Source: an uncultured Mediterraneibacter sp. (GTDB lineage Bacteria > Bacillota > Clostridia > Lachnospirales > Lachnospiraceae). Taken from it: a stretch of DNA of 64,000 nt. Shown here piece after piece: positions 16,514-25,809 of the stretch. The translations under genes and the position numbers were made by a program. The stretch's first letter is position 1; each line of letters begins with the position of its first letter. The notes under the pieces are model-generated. The model was not told the origin of the DNA. It ran no database searches and saw nothing but the letters and a program-made list of their open reading frames with translations. The stretch lies in the NCBI GenBank assembly GCA_934309345.1, contig CAKRDD010000016.1, positions 17,624 to 81,623 of the forward strand. The letters are read 5' to 3'.

Positions 16514-16545
16514 GAAAGGCTCCTGAAGGAGCCTTTCATTTTTTT
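16514..16545 (+). terminator. Intrinsic terminator
   Basis: A perfect ten-base stem, GAAAGGCTCC (16514-16523) and GGAGCCTTTC (16528-16537), with a TGAA loop and a run of seven T residues. It ends the module A transcript. Confidence 0.93.
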
Positions 16546-16578
16546 ATGTCCCAAACCAATATATTTTATGGCCATAAT

Positions 16579-16607
16579 ATGAATGCGTGTTTGAAGTATG
16601 TTATACT
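16579..16607 (+). promoter_or_regulatory. Candidate promoter of the LytTR two-component genes
   Basis: ATGAAT (16579-16584), a 17-base spacer and TATACT (16602-16607). The -10 is good and the -35 weak, as expected for an activator-dependent promoter. Confidence 0.45.
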
Positions 16608-16642
16608 GGTACTGATTATGTGAGGCGAGGTGAATTCAACTT

Positions 16643-17359
16643 ATGATAAAAATTGCAATCGTTGACGACGAAGAACAGACAAGAGAACAAATTCTCCGGA
16701 CTCTAAAGGAAAATATACAGGAACAATACGAAGTAGAGATTAAACTATATGCATCAGGCGAAAGTTTCTTCGAGGAAATTCAGAAGGGTGAAGCAGCGGA
16801 TATTTTATTTACAGACATTCAGATGCAACAGCTGGATGGAGTGGAGCTGGGGAAATTGGTTCGAAGGCTTTGCCCTGACATGTACATTGTCTTCATCACA
16901 TCTTATGAAGAATATGCGGCAGAAAGTTATCGGATCGAAGCATATCAGTATATTTTGAAACAGGATCTAGAATTTCGTCTTCCCGGAGTTGCTGAACAGC
17001 TTATTGAAAAGCTACAAAAACAAAAGAAAGAATTCTGTATTATAAAAGACGGTACAGAACAGGTGAAATTGCTTTATAAGGATATTCTTTATCTGTATAA
17101 ATCCAAAGGTGCTAAGTATGTAAATTATGTTACTACCCAAGGCGTTGTGAGGGAACGAACTTCTCTGGAAAATGCACTGAAAATGTTAAATAATAAACAA
17201 TTTCTTCTGGTGGAACGTGGATACGCTGTTAATATAAAGCAGATTTGCAGAGTAAGCGGAGACACCATCTATCTCGAAAAGGGATATGAAGTACCGGTAA
17301 GTAAGGCAAGACTTGCAGAAGTAAAGCGAGAAATCAATCTCTACTGGAGGAATTCGTAA
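16643..17359 (+). CDS. LytTR-family response regulator (AgrA-like)
   Basis: A 238-residue regulator. The receiver domain has the acidic triad in VDDEEQ and phosphoacceptor D58 in LFTDIQM; the helix-5 lysine appears as YILKQD. A LytTR DNA-binding domain covers about residues 133-235, with FLLVERGYAVNIKQICRV and IYLEKGYEVPVSK, the usual strand order. It is followed two bases later by its GHKL-type kinase. Such pairs commonly control bacteriocin, competence or virulence genes through peptide signals. No peptide gene is visible next to it. The downstream lipoprotein and ABC genes are the likely target. Confidence 0.93.
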   Translation: MIKIAIVDDEEQTREQILRTLKENIQEQYEVEIKLYASGESFFEEIQKGEAADILFTDIQMQQLDGVELGKLVRRLCPDMYIVFITSYEEYAAESYRIEAYQYILKQDLEFRLPGVAEQLIEKLQKQKKEFCIIKDGTEQVKLLYKDILYLYKSKGAKYVNYVTTQGVVRERTSLENALKMLNNKQFLLVERGYAVNIKQICRVSGDTIYLEKGYEVPVSKARLAEVKREINLYWRNS

Positions 17360-17361
17360 CA

Positions 17362-18756
17362 ATGGATACACTTGGAATATGGATTGGACTGAATTTTCTT
17401 GAAACATTTCTTTTCTATTATCTGTTATTCGGAACAGTTATAGACAGAAAGACCCTGAAAACGAAAGATAAATGGATTCTCTATTTTGTTTTGATCGGCA
17501 CTTCAACAATTATTTCTGTATGGGTCAAAAGATCTGTGTTTAGTGCTTATGGATACCTGTTGACGATTTTGATTTTGGTTTTGGGAAGTTTCCTTGCCTA
17601 TCGAAAGAAACTGATTCTTCTTACAGGGATCGCATCTATGTATGAAGCAGCAATGACGTTATTTTTATATATCATTTACTACCTTCAAGCATTTATTTAC
17701 GGGAATCAGGCAGAAAACCCTCAGATTTTATTTTTCCGTTACCATGAAAATGAAGTATTTTGTGTGATACAAAGCCTGTTATTAATTATTTCCTTTTTTA
17801 TCATTTTCAAAATAAGAAGCTGGAAGAAGAAAAAAGACATAGAAGCCTTTCAATGGGTATTTGTTTTATGTGGTGTACTGTTATCAGCACTCGTTCTGGA
17901 GTATCAGAAACTTTTAAAGTATGGACTACTGTACTCCACAGCTGGAATTCCAGTGATTCAGGATGTCTTAAAAGGAAGTCTCATCAGTTTTCTTACTATG
18001 ATCGTGCTTGTCATCGTCATGACATTTCTTATATGGAAAAACAGAAACATAACGGGACAAAATACATTTCTTCTGATGAAAGAAGAGATGGAGAAGCAAA
18101 AGTATGAGGAAATAAGAGCTTCCATCGAGCAGAACAAAGAACTCGTTCATGATACAAAGAATCATTATCTTGTGATCAGTGAATATGTAAAAAATCAGGA
18201 ATATGAAAAACTGGAAAATTATGTAGATGAAATCAGAAGAAATTTTGTAAAAATCAATCCACAGATTTATACAGGAAATCATGTAGTGGATCTGATTCTT
18301 GGGCAAAAGCGAATCCTGGCAGTACAAAAAGGGATTGATTTCCAATTGGATGTAACACCACTATCCAGTCTGACGATGGAAGAAAGAGAGATCTGTTCAC
18401 TATTTGGGAATCTGCTAGACAATGCCCTGGAAGCCTGTGAGAAAGTGACTGATAAAGAACGTAAGAAAATCAGTATAAAGATTGAGCAGCATATGCAAAT
18501 GTTGTTTCTTGAAATTAAGAATGGAACCGATAAGCTTCCTGCCAAATCAGGACATACTTTTCTGACTTCGAAGCAGGATAAATCTCTTCATGGATATGGC
18601 TTGAAAAGTGTGGAACGGATTGTTACACGATATGATGGAGATCTGGCCTATGAAATGGAGGATGGAATGTTTGTTGTTTCAATAACATTTTTTGATTTAT
18701 GCGAGCAACGAGCCAAAGTCCGTGCTTGCACGAGACCTTGGCGACTGCCGCGATAA
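17362..18756 (+). CDS. GHKL sensor histidine kinase (AgrC-like)
   Basis: A 464-residue kinase. Residues 1-225 hold six or seven membrane helices, the AgrC-type peptide-sensing layout. The H box is ELVHDTKNHYLV with H263; a GHKL ATPase follows with LFGNLLDNALEAC and HGYGLKSVERIV. The family-like protein ends near FVVSITFF (about residue 446). The last 18-20 residues (starting DLCEQRAK) are encoded by a structured intergenic repeat and are Arg/Pro/Cys-rich, so the C-terminus appears to be an extension created by repeat insertion. A GGAGG site precedes the ATG. Confidence 0.92.
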   Translation: MDTLGIWIGLNFLETFLFYYLLFGTVIDRKTLKTKDKWILYFVLIGTSTIISVWVKRSVFSAYGYLLTILILVLGSFLAYRKKLILLTGIASMYEAAMTLFLYIIYYLQAFIYGNQAENPQILFFRYHENEVFCVIQSLLLIISFFIIFKIRSWKKKKDIEAFQWVFVLCGVLLSALVLEYQKLLKYGLLYSTAGIPVIQDVLKGSLISFLTMIVLVIVMTFLIWKNRNITGQNTFLLMKEEMEKQKYEEIRASIEQNKELVHDTKNHYLVISEYVKNQEYEKLENYVDEIRRNFVKINPQIYTGNHVVDLILGQKRILAVQKGIDFQLDVTPLSSLTMEEREICSLFGNLLDNALEACEKVTDKERKKISIKIEQHMQMLFLEIKNGTDKLPAKSGHTFLTSKQDKSLHGYGLKSVERIVTRYDGDLAYEMEDGMFVVSITFFDLCEQRAKVRACTRPWRLPR

Positions 18757-18790
18757 CTTGAGAAACTCGCAGAGCGTGTTTCTCATAGTT
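18697..18790 (+). repeat. Structured intergenic repeat fused to the kinase 3' end
   Basis: An outer stem GCG-A-GCA (18701-18707) pairs with TGC-CGC (18746-18751). It encloses an imperfect hairpin whose arms are 18712-18725 and 18728-18742. A second hairpin pairs GAGAAACTCGC (18760-18770) with GCGTGTTTCTC (18774-18784). The first part is read as the last codons of the sensor kinase, whose stop codon at 18754 lies inside the element. No T-tract follows, so it is not a standard terminator. Confidence 0.6.
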
Positions 18791-18949
18791 TATAAATACT
18801 CATGTCCAGTAATACAGTACTTGAAGGCCATCCGCTTGCAGTACTTTCACCACAAGATTAAACTGAATATAAGAAAAAAACCTGTTCCAAATTTTCAGGA
18901 TACGAAATTCGTATCACACAAACAGGAATGGAAATGGAGGAATGATGCC

Positions 18950-20548
18950 ATGACAATTAAGAAAAAGAGAACTAAAATCATTTTACCATCGATTCTGACA
19001 GTCAGTCTTACTTGTGGTCTGTTACTTACGGGATGTCAGAAGACACCAGATCAGAGTGCAGTTGTCAGTAAGGCCGGAGGATTAAGCGAGGATGTAATTG
19101 CAGACCCTTTGAAAGATGGAGAGACGCAGACACTGGATCTGCCGGAACACTGGGACACAACAGTAACATGGAGTAATGACCGCGGAGTTTTTCACGCAGA
19201 TCAGAAATTAGAATCTGTTACGACAGGAAATCTTCCGGTGATTGAAGTCAGTCAGAAAAAACTGGAGCTTGAACAATTAAAAGAACTGATTTCTTATTTT
19301 GCAGGTGGAGAGATTTTGTATCAGACACAGGAACTTACCAGAGAATACTATCAGAACCTCTTAGATAAGATTAAGAACAGGGAAGGATTCTATGCAGACA
19401 ACAGTGTGGAGTATGATTTAACAGGGCTTGAAAAGTCAGTGGAAGAAGTTCTTCCTCTTGCACCGGAACAGACACCATTGCAGGAAATTGGACAGATTGA
19501 GTACACATCAAAAAAGACGGATCCGGCGTATGAAGCAAAAAGAAAATCACTGGAAGCTTACGGATATGATATTCTTCCGGATACCACAAAGCAGGATGAA
19601 ATGGAAATTCATTTCCAGGCAACGGTTGGTGCAGATGCAAAAGGTACGATCAATGCAGAAACTTACGATCCGGAAGCAGGAAATTATAGTATTTTCTCCT
19701 GGTCAGAAGGAAATGGGATTGAACTGGCAACTATTGAAAACTCTCTGACAAGAGAGAATCTCACAGCCGAATATGGAGTTCCTGCAGGAAGCGTAAAAGA
19801 ATCTTTTATGGAAAAACTACAAGCACTGAAAGACCAGATGGAAGAAACCTCTCTCTTAGAAGAGACAGCAGAAGATGAAGCTGAAAAAGTTCTGAAAGAT
19901 CTGAACCTCGAAAATATGCAGTTGTTGTCATCAGACAAAATTCTCTGGTATGCACAGTCTGATTATCCGGAAGCCACTATATTAGAACTACAGGAAGCAT
20001 TATGGAATGCTGATCCAAATCTTGGAAAAACAGGTTATGAGCTTACTTACGTTCCTTCTGTTTCCGGATTAAAAATAAATCAGGATAAATCCGGATATTC
20101 AGATGATAGTGGATTTGCATATGCACCTTCCATGCCGGTAGAGCAGATTTATATTGTAGTGACAGAAGATGGGATTCGCTCCTTCAAATGGAAGGGCATG
20201 AGTCAGGAAGAAAGGGTAGTTACAGAGAATGTAAAACTTCTTGCATTTGATGAAATAGAAAGCCGCCTGATCGATCAGGTGAAATATCTTTACCCTTCCA
20301 GTCAGCCTGCAGAGAACAAGACGGTATTTGGTTATGATGTTGCAACTGTCGAACTGGGATATACTTATATACCGGCATATAAGAATCCACAAAATGCCTG
20401 GCTGATTCCGGCATGGTTTTTCACTATAAGCGAGAGTATAGATACAACTGCCGAACTTGGAACAGCCGGAAGAAAAAAAGAATATCAGACCGACTACATT
20501 GTATTAAATGCAACAGACGGCGGAAGAATAGGTTCTTATTGGAGATGA
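18950..20548 (+). CDS. Large lipoprotein, DUF6034-like
   Basis: A 532-residue secreted lipoprotein. The ATG at 18950 has GGAGG at 18936-18940; the open frame extends upstream but lacks a site and would hide the signal peptide. The lipobox is LLLTGC. The long acidic extracytoplasmic region has repeated two-domain character: VIEVSQKKLELEQLKELISYF, a central helix (EKLQALKDQMEETS) and a C-terminal beta segment (VELGYTYIPAYK, WLIPAWFFTIS). I place it in DUF6034 by eye. It stands between the AgrA/AgrC-like pair and the ABC genes, suggesting a surface ligand-binding part. Confidence 0.72.
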   Translation: MTIKKKRTKIILPSILTVSLTCGLLLTGCQKTPDQSAVVSKAGGLSEDVIADPLKDGETQTLDLPEHWDTTVTWSNDRGVFHADQKLESVTTGNLPVIEVSQKKLELEQLKELISYFAGGEILYQTQELTREYYQNLLDKIKNREGFYADNSVEYDLTGLEKSVEEVLPLAPEQTPLQEIGQIEYTSKKTDPAYEAKRKSLEAYGYDILPDTTKQDEMEIHFQATVGADAKGTINAETYDPEAGNYSIFSWSEGNGIELATIENSLTRENLTAEYGVPAGSVKESFMEKLQALKDQMEETSLLEETAEDEAEKVLKDLNLENMQLLSSDKILWYAQSDYPEATILELQEALWNADPNLGKTGYELTYVPSVSGLKINQDKSGYSDDSGFAYAPSMPVEQIYIVVTEDGIRSFKWKGMSQEERVVTENVKLLAFDEIESRLIDQVKYLYPSSQPAENKTVFGYDVATVELGYTYIPAYKNPQNAWLIPAWFFTISESIDTTAELGTAGRKKEYQTDYIVLNATDGGRIGSYWR

Positions 20549-20554
20549 TAGAAT

Positions 20555-21310
20555 ATGAAACGAAGACATCTTTTCAGAACAGAATTGAAATATGACTTTG
20601 GAAACCGAAGATTTTATATCTCTGTACTGGCATTGTGTGCGGTTCTTTTGATTGTTGCACTTCCTTATCGAAATCATCTGATCTCTTTCGGCGGATCAAC
20701 AGAAGGGAAAGCCTGGTTATGCACCTTCAACTATGCAATCACTTCAGAAAAAGCCTTGCTTTTCTTTCCACTGTTGGTTCCTCTGGCAACAGCCGCAGAT
20801 ATACAGGAAGAATTACACAGCCGCTATGCATGGTTTCTTATTAACCGAATAGGAAAAAGGAATTATATTTGGATGAAAAGTTTTGGAGTCGCATTCACAG
20901 GTGGTGCCATTTCCGTTTCAGCGGCAGGAATTGCATTGGTTGTTTTTATAGTTATCTGTAGAAATATCCCGACTCTGAATACTTTGCAAAATATATCAGA
21001 GGTAATAAGTATCACAGGAATTGGATTTATCCGACTTTTTCTAAATGGAACATTGTGGTCTTTATGCGGTTCACTGACGGCAGTTTTAACTAAAAATAAG
21101 TATCTGAGCTGTGCTGTTCCATTTATTTTATATTATGTACTAACAGTGTTTCAAGAACGATATTACCGCAATTATTTTTTCCTCAGTCCAAAGCAGTGGG
21201 TAAGCCCGGCATATTATGGAAACGGATTCTGCCTTCTGGCTCTGCTTCTGATCAGCAGTCTTCTGGTACTGGCTTTGCGTAAATGCGTGGTAAGGAGAGT
21301 GGTGGCATGA
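20555..21310 (+). CDS. ABC permease-like membrane protein, module B first subunit
   Basis: A 251-residue membrane protein with about six hydrophobic stretches. It begins RHLFRTELKYDFGNRRFYISVLAL, a basic cytoplasmic leader before helix 1. The segment DIQEELHSRYAWFLINRIGKRNYIWMKSF sits where the coupling helix of ABC-2 permeases is expected and resembles in layout the corresponding part of the module A subunit at 13499. It starts six bases after the lipoprotein stop and overlaps the next gene by four bases (ATGA). Confidence 0.68.
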   Translation: MKRRHLFRTELKYDFGNRRFYISVLALCAVLLIVALPYRNHLISFGGSTEGKAWLCTFNYAITSEKALLFFPLLVPLATAADIQEELHSRYAWFLINRIGKRNYIWMKSFGVAFTGGAISVSAAGIALVVFIVICRNIPTLNTLQNISEVISITGIGFIRLFLNGTLWSLCGSLTAVLTKNKYLSCAVPFILYYVLTVFQERYYRNYFFLSPKQWVSPAYYGNGFCLLALLLISSLLVLALRKCVVRRVVA

Positions 21311-22221
21311 AAAAATCGCAATTTAAAATGGACATTCATCAAATCTTTCTTCTAACAAAAAGGAATTTCTCTGACTGGGGCAAAAATCCGAGAATCTGGA
21401 TGACATTTGCATTAGGATTTGTACTTTGTCTGATGTTGACAAATCAGATTTTAGAGCAGGCACAGACATTCCAGACACCGGTGCAAATGTTCGAGCCACT
21501 GATCTGGACCTTCGGTGATGCGCAGTCTGTGATGCTTTCATCCCTTTTACTGCTGTTATTATTTGCAGATATGCCTTTTGTAAATCAGATGACGCCCTAT
21601 TGGCTGATCCGGACAAAGCGAAGCGTATGGATGGCAAGTCAGATCCTATATGTGATCCTGGCTACTTGCCTTTATACCGTCTTCCTCTGCCTGACAGAAC
21701 TTCTAATTGCAAGTCCCTGGGCTTACGTTGGAAATGTATGGAGCCAGACCGCTGCAAGCATTGGATATGGAAGTAATAATCATCTTACGGTTCCTGTATC
21801 AATAAAGACAATGGAAATGACAACACCATATAAATGTGCAATCTGTGTTGTATTTCTTATGCTTTTTTATTCGTTATTTATTACTTCAGTCATGCTTGTA
21901 TTAAATCTACAGAAGGGAAGAGCCGGAGGCGTTGTTGGTGCACTCTTGATAAATCTTTATGGAATTCTTCTGACTCCGGATATTTTTCAAAAAGTTTTTC
22001 ATCTGGGTAGTGGGCTTTCCTATCGGGCAAATGTTCTTTGCGGATGGTTATCGCCCTTAAATCACGCAACATTTCCAATGCATAATTTCGGATATGATTA
22101 TTTACCACAAATAAAAATAAGTATCCTGTTATTTCTTGCAATGATATGCATTTTGCTTTTCATCTCGAGAAAATGTATCAAACGATATAATTTTACATTT
22201 TCTCAGGTTGATGAATCCTGA
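21307..22221 (+). CDS. ABC permease-like membrane protein, module B second subunit
   Basis: A 304-residue membrane protein starting at 21307, supported by AAGGAG just upstream and the ATGA overlap with the previous stop; an earlier in-frame start at 21283 is less likely. Six hydrophobic segments are visible. The Thr/Gln-rich loop after helix 1 (NQILEQAQTFQTP) and the basic segment LIRTKRSVWMASQ before helix 3 match ABC-2 permease layout. It should pair with the subunit before it and the ATPase after it. No substrate can be inferred. Confidence 0.68.
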   Translation: MKKSQFKMDIHQIFLLTKRNFSDWGKNPRIWMTFALGFVLCLMLTNQILEQAQTFQTPVQMFEPLIWTFGDAQSVMLSSLLLLLLFADMPFVNQMTPYWLIRTKRSVWMASQILYVILATCLYTVFLCLTELLIASPWAYVGNVWSQTAASIGYGSNNHLTVPVSIKTMEMTTPYKCAICVVFLMLFYSLFITSVMLVLNLQKGRAGGVVGALLINLYGILLTPDIFQKVFHLGSGLSYRANVLCGWLSPLNHATFPMHNFGYDYLPQIKISILLFLAMICILLFISRKCIKRYNFTFSQVDES

Positions 22222-22243
22222 CTGAATAAGAAAGGGGAAAATT

Positions 22244-22891
22244 ATGAAAGCTGCTGTGAAAGTTAAAAATCTAACAAAATCTTTTGGCAAAGAAAAAGTA
22301 TTAAAAGGAATCAGTCATACCTTTGAGGCAGGAAAAATCCACGGAATCATGGGATTTAATGGCTCCGGTAAAACAGTAATGTTCAAATGCATCTGCGGTT
22401 TTCTTCAACCTGACAGAGGGAGCGTATATGTCTATGGAAAAAGAATTGGAAAAGATATTGATTTTCCGGAAAATACCGGAATGATTATCGAGAGTCCGGG
22501 ATTTCTTCCATATATCAGTGGGTATGAAAATTTAAAACGCCTTGCACAACTTAATCGAAAAATAGGAGATACTGAGATCCGGGATGCAATCGCAAGAGTT
22601 GGTCTTGATCCGTTTTCTAAGAAGAAAGTAGGTCAATATTCACTCGGGATGAGGGAACGCCTTGGAATTGCACAGGCGATCATGGAGCGGCCAAAATTAT
22701 TAATTTTAGACGAACCATTCAATGGATTGGATAAAAGAGGCGCACAGGATGTCTGCGAACTCTTTGTTGAATTGAAAGAAAAAGGAACAACTATTCTACT
22801 AGCTGCACACAATGTGATGGAAATGGAATGGTTGTGTGATACGGTATGCGAGATGGATGCCGGACAGTTAGAAGTTGTTTATGAAAAATGA
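22244..22891 (+). CDS. ABC transporter ATP-binding protein, module B
   Basis: A 215-residue ATPase with Walker A GFNGSGKT, signature YSLGMRERLGIAQA, Walker B LLILDEPFN and the switch histidine in LAAHNVMEME. It is clearly paralogous to the ATPase at 14331: same length, shared LNRKIGDTEIRDAIARVGLDP block and the same signature context. A good AAAGGGG site precedes the ATG. It is the last gene of the two-component/lipoprotein/permease run and is followed by a long hairpin at 22916-22968. Confidence 0.93.
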   Translation: MKAAVKVKNLTKSFGKEKVLKGISHTFEAGKIHGIMGFNGSGKTVMFKCICGFLQPDRGSVYVYGKRIGKDIDFPENTGMIIESPGFLPYISGYENLKRLAQLNRKIGDTEIRDAIARVGLDPFSKKKVGQYSLGMRERLGIAQAIMERPKLLILDEPFNGLDKRGAQDVCELFVELKEKGTTILLAAHNVMEMEWLCDTVCEMDAGQLEVVYEK

Positions 22892-22915
22892 AATAATATT
22901 TTTTTCAAATTGAAA

Positions 22916-22968
22916 GAAGAGAGCGAACCCAATAATATTAAACGAATATTCTTCAGTTCGCTCTCTTC
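22916..22968 (+). terminator. Long hairpin after module B
   Basis: A perfect 13-base stem, GAAGAGAGCGAAC (22916-22928) and GTTCGCTCTCTTC (22956-22968), encloses an AT-rich loop with its own small AATATT palindrome. No T-tract follows, so termination is uncertain; RNA protection or an overlapping signal for the opposite strand is possible. Confidence 0.5.
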
Positions 22969-23036
22969 GCACATTGCGATATAGGTACTCCGACAAAATG
23001 ATACATTTCTACGTTCTCAACATCTTCAACATCAGC

Positions 23037-23065
23037 TTGAAATTCATGTTAAAATTTGTTAGAAT
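23037..23065 (+). promoter_or_regulatory. Sigma-A promoter of mutS
   Basis: TTGAAA (23037-23042), a 17-base spacer and TAGAAT (23060-23065), about 60 bases before the mutS start. Both hexamers match the consensus well. Confidence 0.75.
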
Positions 23066-23126
23066 GATTTGCGAACTTACATTCTAAAGAGTTTTTAGAA
23101 AACCCTTGAAAACTAAGGAGAAATTG

Positions 23127-25793
23127 ATGGAAAATATTGACATAGATAAGCTGACGCCCATGATGAAAATTTATTGCGAGACGAAAGAGCAGTACAAGGA
23201 TTGTATCTTATTCTACCGCCTCGGCGATTTCTACGAAATGTTCTTTGACGATGCCTTGACTGCATCCCGAGAGCTTGAGATCACACTGACCGGGAAAAGC
23301 TGTGGTCTGGATGAACGTGCCCCGATGTGCGGAATCCCATACCATGCCGTGGAAGGATATTTGAACCGTCTTGTTGCAAAAGGATACAAAGTTGCAATCT
23401 GTGAACAGGTAGAAGACCCAAAGACTGCGAAGGGGATCGTAAAACGTGAGGTTGTAAGAATTGTTACACCCGGAACGAATCTGGATACACAGGCATTAGA
23501 TGAAACGAAGAATAATTACATCATGTGTATCGTCTATATTGCAGACCGCTATGGAGTTGCAATCGCAGATATTTCTACCGGAGATTATTTTGTCACAGAA
23601 CTTCCGGACAGCAGTCGTCTGATGGATGAGATTTATAAATTCAGTCCGTCTGAGATCATCTGCAACGAAGCGTTCTATATGAGCGGTATGGATCTGGATG
23701 CGATGAGAGACAAGCTTGGGATCACGATTTATTCTCTCGATTCCTGGTATTTTGATGATGCTGTCTGCAAAGATAAGCTGCTTGAGCATTTCAAAGTAAA
23801 GAATTTTGCAGGGCTTGGACTTGCTGATTATGACTGTGGAATCATCAGTGCCGGAGCGCTGCTGATCTATTTATTTGAGACACAGAAAAATTCACTTTCC
23901 AACCTGACACATATTACACCATATATCACAGGAAAATATATGCTGATCGACAGTTCTACACGTCGAAATCTGGAGCTGTGCGAGACTTTACGTGAAAAGC
24001 AGAAGCGTGGTTCCCTTCTCTGGGTTCTTGACAAAACACGTACCGCAATGGGCGCACGTACGCTTCGCAAAAATGTAGAACAGCCTTTGATCGATAAATC
24101 CGAGATCAACCGCAAACTGGATGCAGTAGAAGAACTGAAAAATCAGGCCATTGCCCGTGAAGAGATCAGAGAATATTTATCTCCGGTCTACGATCTGGAG
24201 CGTCTGATCACGAAGATCACTTATGGTTCTGCGAATCCGCGAGACCTCACCGCATTCAAAGGTTCTCTGGAGATGCTGCCACCGATCCGCTATATTTTAC
24301 AGGATCTGCAGGCACCGCTTTTAAAAGAGATTTATGAAGATCTGGATGCATTAGAAGATCTCTGCGAGCTCGTCACGAAAGCCATTCGTGAGGATCCGCC
24401 GCTTGCCATGAAAGAGGGAAATATTATCCGTGACGGTTATAACGAAGAAGTTGATAAGCTTCGCCGGGCGAAATCGGACGGAAAAGACTGGCTTGCAAAA
24501 CTTGAAAATGATGAGCGAGAAAAAACAGGTATTAAAAACCTGAAAATAAAATACAACAAAGTATTCGGCTATTATCTGGAAGTGACGAATTCTTACAAGG
24601 ATCTTGTCCCGGATTATTATACAAGAAAACAGACCCTTGCGAATGCTGAACGTTATATCACACCGGAGCTGAAAGAACTTGAGGACATGATCCTTGGTGC
24701 AGAAGATAAGCTGTATGCACTGGAATACGAACTTTACAGTGAAGTCCGTGAAACGATTGCCGGACAGGTGGAGAGAATCCAGCAGACTGCCAAAGCAGTT
24801 GCCGCACTGGATGCGTTCAGTTCTCTTGCACTTGTTGCAGAGCGCAACAACTATGTCCGTCCGAAAATTAATGAAAAAGGAATCCTTGATATCAAAGAAG
24901 GCCGTCATCCGGTCGTTGAGCGAATGATTCCAAATGATATGTTTATTGCCAATGATACTTATCTGGATGATAAGAAACATAGAATTTCAATCATCACAGG
25001 TCCGAATATGGCAGGTAAATCAACTTACATGCGTCAGACTGCATTGATCGCACTGATGGCTCAGATCGGATCGTTTGTCCCGGCAGAGAGCGCGAACATC
25101 TGTCTTTCCGACCGTATTTTCACCAGAGTCGGAGCATCCGATGACCTTGCTTCCGGACAGAGTACATTCATGGTTGAGATGACCGAAGTTGCCAATATTT
25201 TAAGAAATGCAACCTCAAAAAGTCTTCTCATTCTTGATGAAATCGGACGCGGAACAAGTACATTTGACGGCTTGTCAATTGCCTGGGCTGTTGTAGAATA
25301 CATCAGCGACAGCAAACTGTTGGGAGCAAAAACTTTATTTGCTACACATTATCATGAACTGACAGAACTCGAAGGAAAGATTGATAATGTCAACAACTAT
25401 TGTATTGCTGTAAAAGAAAAGGGAGATGACATCGTATTCTTAAGAAAGATCGTAAAAGGCGGTGCTGACAAGAGTTATGGTATCCAGGTTGCAAAGCTTG
25501 CCGGAGTACCGGATCTTGTCATTTCCCGTGCGAAGGAAATTGTAGAAGAACTCAGCGATGAGGACATTACAAACCGCGTCAGTGAGATCGCGGCAAAGGA
25601 ACATACTGCAAAGAAAAAAAGTAAGGCAAAGAAATATGACGAAGTCGATATGGCACAGATGTCTCTGTTTGACACTGTAAAAGATGATGACGTACTTGAT
25701 GAATTGAAAAATATCGATGTCGGAAATCTTACACCTATCGATGCTTTAAATACAATCTACCGGTTACAGAATAAGCTGAAGAACCGTTGGTAG
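23127..25793 (+). CDS. mutS: DNA mismatch repair protein MutS
   Basis: An 888-residue mismatch-recognition ATPase. The start at 23127 is chosen because AAGGAG lies seven bases before it; a TTG at 23106 lacks a site. The mismatch-probing F35-Y36-E37 is in RLGDFYEMF. The ATPase has Walker A GPNMAGKST from residue 625, the DEIGRGTSTFDG motif and the ATHYHELTEL switch. The C-terminal domain ends in a helix pair after a Lys-rich linker. mutL and miaA follow, the order known from many bacteria. Length is normal. Confidence 0.98.
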   Translation: MENIDIDKLTPMMKIYCETKEQYKDCILFYRLGDFYEMFFDDALTASRELEITLTGKSCGLDERAPMCGIPYHAVEGYLNRLVAKGYKVAICEQVEDPKTAKGIVKREVVRIVTPGTNLDTQALDETKNNYIMCIVYIADRYGVAIADISTGDYFVTELPDSSRLMDEIYKFSPSEIICNEAFYMSGMDLDAMRDKLGITIYSLDSWYFDDAVCKDKLLEHFKVKNFAGLGLADYDCGIISAGALLIYLFETQKNSLSNLTHITPYITGKYMLIDSSTRRNLELCETLREKQKRGSLLWVLDKTRTAMGARTLRKNVEQPLIDKSEINRKLDAVEELKNQAIAREEIREYLSPVYDLERLITKITYGSANPRDLTAFKGSLEMLPPIRYILQDLQAPLLKEIYEDLDALEDLCELVTKAIREDPPLAMKEGNIIRDGYNEEVDKLRRAKSDGKDWLAKLENDEREKTGIKNLKIKYNKVFGYYLEVTNSYKDLVPDYYTRKQTLANAERYITPELKELEDMILGAEDKLYALEYELYSEVRETIAGQVERIQQTAKAVAALDAFSSLALVAERNNYVRPKINEKGILDIKEGRHPVVERMIPNDMFIANDTYLDDKKHRISIITGPNMAGKSTYMRQTALIALMAQIGSFVPAESANICLSDRIFTRVGASDDLASGQSTFMVEMTEVANILRNATSKSLLILDEIGRGTSTFDGLSIAWAVVEYISDSKLLGAKTLFATHYHELTELEGKIDNVNNYCIAVKEKGDDIVFLRKIVKGGADKSYGIQVAKLAGVPDLVISRAKEIVEELSDEDITNRVSEIAAKEHTAKKKSKAKKYDEVDMAQMSLFDTVKDDDVLDELKNIDVGNLTPIDALNTIYRLQNKLKNRW

Positions 25794-25809
25794 AAAGAAG
25801 GGATGAAAT

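Noticed and set aside
24351..24980. A 209-residue open frame on the minus strand inside mutS.
   Set aside because: It is entirely antisense to a strongly conserved coding region, with no ribosome site or recognisable domain.
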